Assembly (NCBI GenBank): GCA_007123985.1
Contig: SLGA01000044.1
Span: 1-12,530, forward strand
DNA length: 12,530 nucleotides
Reading direction: 5' to 3'
Source: Balneolaceae bacterium
Lineage (GTDB): Bacteria; Bacteroidota; Rhodothermia; Balneolales; Balneolaceae
Positions 6,719 to 12,530 of this stretch are shown here, piece after piece (positions within the stretch are counted from its first letter, which is position 1; the number at the start of each line of letters is the position of its first letter). The position numbers were made by a program, and so were the translations under genes. The notes under the pieces were generated by a model. The model searched no databases and was not told where the DNA came from. It worked only from the letters and a program-made list of their open reading frames with translations.

Positions 6719-7843
6719 TCACTTCGCCCGGGCAATTCTCATAGTTCGATTGTTCTCCTCATCCATCACCACACGGAATGCAATATACCAGGTGCCATCA
6801 ACCATAAACAGCTGGCGTGAGTGACCGGCACTTGTCCAGTGTTGTATGTCAATCAGTTGCCCTTTCTGAACGTATGGCCCTGTTATTTCATCCGCCACTT
6901 CCAGCCCGATAGCTCGTCCGTCCGGATTGCCTTCTGCCCGCATATTGTATATGCTGTACCATTTACCGTCATAATAAATTGGCATCGGACGTGGGGTTCT
7001 GCCTTCAATTTCAACGCGCTCCCAACCCTCTAAAGCATTTTTTGATCGAACAATCAGATTATAATCGGTACCATCTGCACTTCCCCCAACTGCAAGATAG
7101 ATATATCCTTCATGCCAGACTGCCCCGAATGCATACACCCTTCCGTTTCGGGTTGGTCTGTTTATATCGGCAAAAAGATCCGGCGCAAACTCTGCCATGT
7201 GGTTGATATGAAACAGCGGTTCATCCTTTGTGAGATACTCCCAATGCACCATATCTTTCGATGCCGCCACACCAAGCGCTCTCCTTCCGGGATACTTAGC
7301 ATTGTCGCCGCCTTCTGCAAAATCGCCATAAAATGTATAGAATCGCTCATCTTCCGGGTGCCACACCAGTGCATACGGATTGGTGCGATTCCGCCCCTGC
7401 CAGTTGTACTGCGGCTCGTTAAATACGGGATTTCCCTCATAATTTTGCCAGTACTGCATATCTTTTGTGGCGATCAGGCTTCCATCCTGATTGGTACTGT
7501 GAGGGTGTCCGGCCCAGTTTCTATAGTCACCCGCCGGACTCGAATTATAGAATAGCGCCAGATTATTTTCAGTCTGATAAAATCCAGCAGGATCTATCTT
7601 GCGTTTTCCCGTGGTTTCATACCAGGGAACAATGTCAATCGAGCCGTCTTTTTCGAGCAGTTCCCATCCGGTTAATGGTGGCGGATTCCCCGTTGAAGTT
7701 GACTCCATTCCATGGATGTTTACACAATCGCTGCAAGTGCCGATGATTGGGATGTATGTGTACTCTTTCTCTACCGTATGCAGCATCACGAAAAGATAGA
7801 TGAGCCATACCCTGATAAAAAATTGCATTTGAACCTCTACCAT
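6719..7843 (-). CDS. Predicted exported beta-propeller protein, GH43/GH32-like
   Basis: The 374-residue product looks like a five-bladed beta-propeller of the GH43/GH32 glycosidase-like group. Blade-type repeats are SLIATKDMQYWQ (122-133), GVAASKDMVHWE (191-202), IVRSKNALEGWE (264-275) and GLEVADEITGPY (313-324), each preceded by a propeller strand such as ERFYTFYGD (166-174) or KWYSIYN (294-300). DPAGFYQTENN (84-94) and AEFAPDLF (217-224) resemble GH43 active-site strands, making D84 and D222 candidate acidic residues; I could not assign the acid Glu with confidence. A hydrophobic stretch (about 11-21) suggests a signal peptide or anchor. A start at Met6 (ATG at 7828), preceded by an AGAGG sequence, would suit a signal peptide better. 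It stands alone with no transporter or polysaccharide locus nearby, so the substrate is unknown; it may also be a non-catalytic propeller. Confidence 0.75.
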   Translation of the reverse strand: MVEVQMQFFIRVWLIYLFVMLHTVEKEYTYIPIIGTCSDCVNIHGMESTSTGNPPPLTGWELLEKDGSIDIVPWYETTGKRKIDPAGFYQTENNLALFYNSSPAGDYRNWAGHPHSTNQDGSLIATKDMQYWQNYEGNPVFNEPQYNWQGRNRTNPYALVWHPEDERFYTFYGDFAEGGDNAKYPGRRALGVAASKDMVHWEYLTKDEPLFHINHMAEFAPDLFADINRPTRNGRVYAFGAVWHEGYIYLAVGGSADGTDYNLIVRSKNALEGWERVEIEGRTPRPMPIYYDGKWYSIYNMRAEGNPDGRAIGLEVADEITGPYVQKGQLIDIQHWTSAGHSRQLFMVDGTWYIAFRVVMDEENNRTMRIARAK

Positions 7844-7944
7844 TTCATTTGTTCGATCTGTTTATGAATGTAGCATACTAACGCAGCCCCATCAACATTC
7901 CATACCACTGAATTCTCATCTCCGGAATTTTTTAAGCTCGGATG

Positions 7945-7964
7945 ATATTATATATGTATAATAT
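7945..7964. promoter_or_regulatory. Perfect palindrome over a TATAAT box upstream of dinB
   Basis: ATATTATA (7945-7952) and TATAATAT (7957-7964) are exact reverse complements separated by TATG. The right arm contains TATAAT (7957-7962), a consensus -10 box for transcription toward dinB, 28 nt before the ATG at 7991. No good -35 hexamer is visible. A second, weaker repeat (TAATA 7959-7963, TATTA 7970-7974) and a TGATATCA palindrome (7977-7984) lie next to it. The arrangement suits a repressor operator covering the promoter, for example for the SOS repressor, but in this AT-rich stretch it may be partly chance. Confidence 0.45.
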
Positions 7965-7990
7965 ATGTGTATTATTTGATATCATTCAGA

Positions 7991-9319
7991 ATGGACCCCA
8001 AACTCTACAACCAATACGATCTCGAGCAGGATGTGCACCGTATTACGCTATACAGCTCTGTGGCGAAGGAGCATCAGCATATGTCGCGCAAGAAGCGGCT
8101 CTATCTTCATCTTGATATGAACTGTTTTTATGCGCAGGTAGAACAGCGGGCTTACAATATGTACGGGCTTCCGCTGGCCATGGGTGGGTGGCGAAAACCA
8201 AACGGTGTGGCACGGGGCATTGTGGCAACAGCCAGTTATGAAGCGCGCGCGCTGGGCATAAAAACAGCCATGAGTGCATTCGAAGCTTCACAGATCTGTC
8301 CCTACCTGGTTTTCATGCAGATCGATTACGATAAGTATAAAGGCATCAGCCGGCAGCTTAAATCTATTCTCGACACCTACTCGCCCGATGTGGAAAAATA
8401 TTCGATGGATGAGTACTTCATGGACATTACCTTTCTGCTTGGCAAACCGAGCAGGCAGCTTGAAGCGTTTGCCCATCAGATGAAAAACGACATTTTCAGG
8501 CAGCTTGGGCTGGTTTGTTCGGTGGGTATAGCTACCAGTAAAACTTACTCAAAACTGGCCTCCGATCTTAAAAAACCGAAAGGCCTTTCGCTTATTCTCA
8601 CCCCCGATGATGCCGCGCAATACATCTATCCCCTGCCAATGAATGAGGTATGGGGTATTGGCCGCAGGCGCTATGAACACCTGAAACGGTACGGGCTGCT
8701 CACCATCGCCGATGCGCATAAACAAGGTCCTGCTCCTTTTAAAAAACTATTCGGAGAGATGCAGGGACAGCTTTTCTGGGAAACCGTAACCGGTCGCGAC
8801 CGTGCAAAAGTACTCACGAACGAAGTGCACATACCCGATGAGGTGAGCTATATGCACACATTTTCCGACTGGACAGACGAGCCGACTCTTGTAAAGGGTG
8901 AAATTGTAAAAGCAGTACGAAAAGTGTGCTACCGGATGAGAGGTTACAAACGAAAAGCCCGGCGATGGAGTTGCCATATTCGGTACCAGGAAGCACACTG
9001 GGAAGGCATAAGCTTCGCTTTTACCACACCCGGATACACCAATCTTGATGATTATGTGCTGCAAGCCTGCCTGTCGCAAGCCATGGAACTTGTAAACAGT
9101 GCAGTGAGAAAGGGAATCAAAATAAGAGGAATCGGCTTGCATACCATTGAGATGCAGCAAACCGAGCAACTCGAAATATTTTTCAAGGAAGAGGAACGTG
9201 TGCAGCATTTATATCGCGCAGCCGACTGCCTGAACAACTGCTACGGACCTGATACCGTGGCAAAAGCCGCCATTCACGAAAGCGTAAAGGGTAACACACA
9301 CTTTGTGAATAGAAGCTGA
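7991..9319 (+). CDS. dinB: DNA polymerase IV (Y-family translesion polymerase)
   Basis: DinB copies across damaged template bases with low fidelity. Numbered from the inner Met at 8081, the palm shows LHLDMNCFYAQVE (9-21) with catalytic D12 and a Y17 steric gate. KYSMDEYFMDIT (106-117) supplies D110 and E111. GIATSKTYSKLASDLKKPKG (149-168) and the helix-hairpin region WGIGRRRYEHLKRYGL follow. The C-terminal little finger ends with QLEIFF, a good match to the beta-clamp-binding motif. Start choice is uncertain. ATG 7991 gives 442 residues with a 30-residue extension. ATG 8081 gives 412 residues, matches the usual family start and has AAGGAG (8066-8071) 9 nt upstream. A GTG at 7967 lies within the promoter-like AT stretch and is unlikely. 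It is transcribed divergently from the propeller gene and converges on folD. Confidence 0.93.
   Translation: MDPKLYNQYDLEQDVHRITLYSSVAKEHQHMSRKKRLYLHLDMNCFYAQVEQRAYNMYGLPLAMGGWRKPNGVARGIVATASYEARALGIKTAMSAFEASQICPYLVFMQIDYDKYKGISRQLKSILDTYSPDVEKYSMDEYFMDITFLLGKPSRQLEAFAHQMKNDIFRQLGLVCSVGIATSKTYSKLASDLKKPKGLSLILTPDDAAQYIYPLPMNEVWGIGRRRYEHLKRYGLLTIADAHKQGPAPFKKLFGEMQGQLFWETVTGRDRAKVLTNEVHIPDEVSYMHTFSDWTDEPTLVKGEIVKAVRKVCYRMRGYKRKARRWSCHIRYQEAHWEGISFAFTTPGYTNLDDYVLQACLSQAMELVNSAVRKGIKIRGIGLHTIEMQQTEQLEIFFKEEERVQHLYRAADCLNNCYGPDTVAKAAIHESVKGNTHFVNRS
8066..8071 (+). promoter_or_regulatory. Shine-Dalgarno-like AAGGAG before the inner dinB start
   Basis: AAGGAG lies 9 nt upstream of ATG 8081. Most genes here lack such a sequence, so it is unusual and favours 8081 as the true dinB start, where the protein begins as other DinB proteins do. 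It lies inside the longer open frame, so it could also be an accident of coding sequence. Confidence 0.35.
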
Positions 9320-9334
9320 GAGGAAGCACTCAAA

Positions 9335-10228
9335 TCAGTCCAGTGGATAGATCGATTTTTTGGCAGCAAGAAGCGTGTTCTTCATAAGCATGGCTACCGT
9401 CATCGGGCCAACACCGCCCGGAACCGGAGTTACCCAGCTCGCTTTCTGCCTGATGGCGTCAAAATCGCAATCGCCAACAAGTTTATATCCTTTTTCACTG
9501 GTTTCATCCGCCACACGGTTTATGCCAACATCAATCACCACAGCACCTTCCTTAATCATTTCCGCCTTTATAAGGTTTGGCTGGCCTGCAGCTACCACAA
9601 GAATATCGGCCGAGATGGTATGAGACGTGAGATCTTTGGTAAATTTATGGCAAATGGTGGTTGTGGCCTTTCCTGATGAATTCTCACGAGATAACATAAT
9701 GGCCATCGGGGAACCTACAATATTGCTTGCCCCAACAACAACAGCATGTTTGCTCTTAACAGGAATACTGTAGTAGTTAAAAAGTTCAAAAATACCGGCC
9801 GGTGTGCACGATTTAAAGGTGGGTTGGTCAACCGTAAGCCGTCCAACATTCATAGGATGAAAACCATCTACATCTTTCTTATGATCTATACTTTCAATAA
9901 CATCGTGTGCAGAAAGATGCGACGGTAGCGGCAGCTGAACAAGAATTCCGTCAACCGTATTGTCATCGTTAAAAGAGCGGATAGCATCTTTCAGCTCTCT
10001 GGCCGAAACCGTATCAGGCAAATGGGCCGTATCCGTTTCGATACCCACGCGTTTACAGGCACGTGTTTTTGCACCAATGTAAGTTGTTGATGCGGGATCA
10101 TTCCCAACCTGGACTACTTTCAGGAAAGGCCTTCGAAATCCGGCTTTTACCCAATTCTCCACATCTTCTTTAAGGAGATTCATCGTGATTTCGGCTACTT
10201 TTTTTCCGTCGATTAGTTTAGCTGACAT
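9335..10228 (-). CDS. folD: Bifunctional methylenetetrahydrofolate dehydrogenase/cyclohydrolase
   Basis: FolD interconverts 5,10-methylene-, methenyl- and 10-formyl-tetrahydrofolate in the cytosol with NADP(H), supplying one-carbon units for purines, among other uses. The 297-residue protein has TTYIGAKTRAC (48-58), with Y50 and K54 at the catalytic positions. GILVQLPLP (94-102) has Q98, and KKDVDGFHP (117-125) has D121. The nucleotide-binding Rossmann motif VVVGASNIVGSPMA (163-176) and the C-terminal signature TPVPGGVGPMTVAML (267-281) are intact. The ATG at 10228 fits the family start. The gene lies 85 nt downstream of the response regulator on the same strand, with no clear terminator in between, and ends 15 nt from the end of dinB. 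TACCTTTC in its leader loosely resembles a Bacteroidota -7 element, but no well-spaced -33 element was found. Confidence 0.97.
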   Translation of the reverse strand: MSAKLIDGKKVAEITMNLLKEDVENWVKAGFRRPFLKVVQVGNDPASTTYIGAKTRACKRVGIETDTAHLPDTVSARELKDAIRSFNDDNTVDGILVQLPLPSHLSAHDVIESIDHKKDVDGFHPMNVGRLTVDQPTFKSCTPAGIFELFNYYSIPVKSKHAVVVGASNIVGSPMAIMLSRENSSGKATTTICHKFTKDLTSHTISADILVVAAGQPNLIKAEMIKEGAVVIDVGINRVADETSEKGYKLVGDCDFDAIRQKASWVTPVPGGVGPMTVAMLMKNTLLAAKKSIYPLD

Positions 10229-10313
10229 GAAACTGAATAAAGGTTTTTAGTTAACGCGGGAAAGGTAAGTCCAATTAAGGATGAAATAAACAACAGATTG
10301 CGAAAAAGCGGGT

Positions 10314-11684
10314 TCAACGCTCAATATCGTATTTTTTCATTTTGTTATAGATATGGCTTCGCTGAATATCAATTGCATCGGCGGTAGCTGATACATTCCA
10401 GTCGTATTTTTCAAGTTTTTTTAGAAGAAAAATCCGTTCAGCTTCCTCTTTGTATTCGTGAAAAGAATCTGTCTCTTCAAGCAGATTATCAAGTAAATCT
10501 TTATTTTTCTTTCGGTTGATGACCTGATTCTGAACATCACTTTTCGAAATCACATCCTCCTGAGACAGCAAAGCCAGCCGCTCAACAGAGTTCTGCAGCT
10601 CTCTGATGTTTCCGGGCCAGTCCTGTTTTTGCATCTCCTCCAGGGCTTCCTCCGAAAATGATTTCCCGGCAAAGACAATCTCTTTTTCAGCCAGCCGCTC
10701 CAGAAACCAGACCGAAAGCAGGGGGATATCGTCCCGGCGTTCACGCAGCGGGGGCAGATGTATGGGTATTACATTCAGGCGATGGAAAAGATCTTCTCTG
10801 AACCCATCTGCCTCTATCTCCTCAATCAGATCCTTGTTGGTAGCAGAAAGCACACGTACATCTACATCTATTCTCTCATTGCTGCCTACCCGTACAATGT
10901 GCCCTTCCTGCAGTACACGCAACACTTTTGCCTGTGCTTCGAGGGTCATATCACCAATTTCATCGAGAAAAAGCGTGCCGCCGTCGGCCTGTTCAAATTT
11001 ACCGATTCGCCGGCTCGATGCACCCGTAAAAGCCCCTTTTTCGTGTCCAAACAACTCACTTTCCAGTAGCTCTGCCGGGATGGCCGCACAGTTCACATCC
11101 ACAAACTTTTTCGACGCACGATTGCTGTTGTGATGGATAGCCCGCGCCACGAGTTCTTTACCTGTTCCATTCTCACCCGTAATGAGAACCCTGCTATTGC
11201 TCGGTGCAACTTTTTCGATCAGCTTTTTGATGCGCCCGATAGCGGGACTGTTCCCAATCAGCTCGGTTTGCCCGTGTAACTGAGTACGAATTTGTCTGTT
11301 TTCACGAATCAGTTCACTGCTGTTCAATGCATTTCTTACGCTGATAAGAAGCCTGTTCAGGTCCGGTGGTTTCTCAAGAAAGTCAAATGCTCCTGATTTT
11401 GTGGCATCTACCGCAATTTTTATTGTACCATGCCCCGAAATCATGATAACGGGAAGCTCATTACGCTGCTCCTTAATCTTTTCGAGAACTTCCATACCAT
11501 CCATCCCTTTCATTTTTATATCGAGTAATACAAGATCTACATGCTTCGATGATACGATTCCAAGCGCCTGCTCACCGTTTTCAGCCTCCAGAATAGAATA
11601 GTTCTCATACTCAAGAATTTCACGCAGGGCATTTCGAATGCTCTTTTCGTCGTCGGTGATCAGTATAACAGGTTTCTTGCTCAT
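10314..11684 (-). CDS. Sigma-54-dependent response regulator, NtrC/NtrX-like
   Basis: The 456-residue protein has the three-domain layout of NtrC-family activators. An N-terminal receiver domain (about 5-120) contains D11 and D12, phospho-acceptor D55 in VLLDIKMKGMDG (53-64), S83 and K105. The AAA+ domain (about 140-370) has Walker A GENGTGKE (170-177), the sigma-54 contact loop GAFTGA (217-222), Walker B TLFLDE (237-242) and the LPPLRERRDDIP segment (310-321). A C-terminal helix-turn-helix (about 427-453) contains NVSATADAIDIQRSHIYNKM. It would activate RNA polymerase with sigma-54 when phosphorylated. The C-terminal style is closer to NtrX than to NtrC, but the regulon cannot be read from sequence. 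No sensor kinase is in the window. It starts 6 nt after the PBP4 gene, so the two are likely co-transcribed. Confidence 0.94.
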   Translation of the reverse strand: MSKKPVILITDDEKSIRNALREILEYENYSILEAENGEQALGIVSSKHVDLVLLDIKMKGMDGMEVLEKIKEQRNELPVIMISGHGTIKIAVDATKSGAFDFLEKPPDLNRLLISVRNALNSSELIRENRQIRTQLHGQTELIGNSPAIGRIKKLIEKVAPSNSRVLITGENGTGKELVARAIHHNSNRASKKFVDVNCAAIPAELLESELFGHEKGAFTGASSRRIGKFEQADGGTLFLDEIGDMTLEAQAKVLRVLQEGHIVRVGSNERIDVDVRVLSATNKDLIEEIEADGFREDLFHRLNVIPIHLPPLRERRDDIPLLSVWFLERLAEKEIVFAGKSFSEEALEEMQKQDWPGNIRELQNSVERLALLSQEDVISKSDVQNQVINRKKNKDLLDNLLEETDSFHEYKEEAERIFLLKKLEKYDWNVSATADAIDIQRSHIYNKMKKYDIER

Positions 11685-11690
11685 GGTAAA

Positions 11691-12530
11691 TCAATATCGG
11701 GAATGAAGATACTCAAGAATGCGCTGATGAATGAAATCGATGTGGGATGTCTGAACCGTATAATTATTTGTGATAATGGTGACTGCAAGCTGATTTCCTG
11801 ATTCTGTATCAAGATACCCGGACAGCGCACGCACACCCGACACAAAACCTGTTTTACCTTTGAAATTATCACGAACTGAGCTGCTTCTGAATCTGTGACT
11901 CAGTGTGCCGCTTACCGAACTCTGTGCGAGTGAGTTGTAAAATTGAGGAAAATACTCTTTCTGTTGTATTGCAATCAGAAACCGATTCAGGTCATCTGTC
12001 TTCACAAGCGTAGCCGGCGCCATCCCCGATGCATCGCGAAGGCTAACACTGGTTGTATCGAATCCCACCTGGGCCATATAATTTTTTACAACCTGCAGCC
12101 CGAGTTCGGTGGTTCCCTGTGTATTATACTCTTTCCCGCCTATTTTTTTCAGCAGCATTTCAGAAATAAAATTGTTGCTCTCTCTGTTCATCTCGTTTAC
12201 CATTTTATAAAGTGGTTCCGAATAGTGTTCGTCAAAAACTTCGAGGCCCTCTGCGCTCCATCTGTAAAAATCGTTATCAGAAAAAATGTGGCCGGTTATA
12301 TCCACTCCGTGCCGGCTGAGATACCTGTACATTGTATCCAAAAAATAGTGTGTAGGTGCTGTTACCGTAAGCGGTTCTGTTTCGTAGTAACCCTGTGGAA
12401 GAGTGCTTCTCAGAATAATGGTATTGGTGCCCAGCTCACGCCTGTACGATTCGTTAAAACGAGTTCCCGGAGCCGTTATTAGCTGCTCATTGATAAACTC
12501 TACGTAGGGAGTATTGAATGGAAACCACTG
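11691..12530 (-). CDS. dacB: D-alanyl-D-alanine carboxypeptidase/endopeptidase, PBP4 family (5' truncated)
   Basis: The frame is open from the window edge (12530) to the stop at 11691-11693, giving 279 residues of the C-terminal part. PBP4-type enzymes trim or cleave peptidoglycan cross-links in the periplasm. The fragment opens with WFPFNTPYVEF and contains the active-site SNN (S-x-N motif, fragment residues 118-120) in RESNNFISEMLLKKIG. DASGMAP follows, then KTG (226-228) in GKTGFVSGVRALSGYL. The catalytic S-x-x-K motif would lie upstream of the window edge and is not seen. An internal TTG at 12341 is not the real start, because the frame continues upstream with clear family sequence. The sigma-54 regulator gene follows after 6 nt. 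Confidence 0.92.
   Translation of the reverse strand, partial: QWFPFNTPYVEFINEQLITAPGTRFNESYRRELGTNTIILRSTLPQGYYETEPLTVTAPTHYFLDTMYRYLSRHGVDITGHIFSDNDFYRWSAEGLEVFDEHYSEPLYKMVNEMNRESNNFISEMLLKKIGGKEYNTQGTTELGLQVVKNYMAQVGFDTTSVSLRDASGMAPATLVKTDDLNRFLIAIQQKEYFPQFYNSLAQSSVSGTLSHRFRSSSVRDNFKGKTGFVSGVRALSGYLDTESGNQLAVTIITNNYTVQTSHIDFIHQRILEYLHSRY

Noticed and set aside
7112..7555. 147-codon + strand open frame opposite the propeller gene
   Set aside because: The - strand frame has repeated propeller motifs across this region; the + frame is Cys/His/Ile-rich without recognisable structure.
7967..7990. GTG start for dinB
   Set aside because: It lies in the AT-rich promoter-like repeat and would leave no room for a leader; downstream ATG codons are better.
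8208..8223. TGGCACGG sequence resembling a sigma-54 promoter
   Set aside because: It is inside dinB coding sequence and the expected GC ten bases after the GG is absent (TG instead).
10606..11133. 175-codon + strand open frame opposite the response regulator
   Set aside because: It is the antisense of a clearly conserved gene; its Ser/Arg-rich composition is typical of a shadow frame.
12341..12341. TTG at 12341 as the dacB start
   Set aside because: The frame continues upstream to the window edge with typical PBP4 sequence, so the gene is truncated by the window, not started there.
11943..12482. 179-codon + strand open frame opposite dacB
   Set aside because: It lies antisense to the PBP4 gene, which has intact SxN and KTG motifs; no family features are seen in the + frame.
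1..12530. CRISPR array, insertion sequence or phage region
   Set aside because: No regularly spaced repeats, transposase, integrase or phage genes are seen; the content is ordinary chromosomal.

Overview
The window looks like a chromosomal housekeeping segment from a Bacteroidota/Balneolota-type (FCB group) bacterium. The reasons are separate secD and secF genes, AT-rich start regions that mostly lack Shine-Dalgarno sequences, a tRNA without an encoded CCA end, and the character of the proteins. The lineage is inferred from style and not proven.

Layout, left to right. Positions 1-428 hold the C-terminal end of an unidentified protein; its frame meets TAG at 297-299 and then stays open to TGA at 426-428. 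Next come secD, secF and a lone STAS-domain protein on the + strand, closed by a strong intrinsic terminator (3614-3641). Ten bases after it starts a second + strand cluster: purA, a RuBisCO-like protein (RLP) and a small cupin. Spacings are 7 nt and then an 8-nt overlap. A tRNA-Gly(GCC) gene and another strong hairpin terminator follow (to 6692).

A predicted exported beta-propeller protein (GH43/GH32-like) lies on the - strand. It is divergent from dinB (DNA polymerase IV, + strand), and a perfect 8-bp inverted repeat overlapping a TATAAT box sits in front of dinB. dinB converges on folD (- strand). To the right, also on the - strand, a PBP4-type D-Ala-D-Ala carboxypeptidase, truncated by the window edge, is followed after 6 nt by a sigma-54-dependent response regulator.

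The most interesting unit is the RLP-cupin pair. The combination resembles the Rhodospirillum rubrum pair that isomerises 5-methylthioribulose-1-phosphate to methylthioxylulose-5-phosphate and then removes methanethiol to give 1-deoxyxylulose-5-phosphate. That route links methylthioadenosine salvage to isoprenoid synthesis. Here the pair sits directly behind purA, an AMP-synthesis gene, which suggests linkage to adenine and SAM by-product recycling. The function is inferred from family resemblance and context, not shown by the sequence alone.
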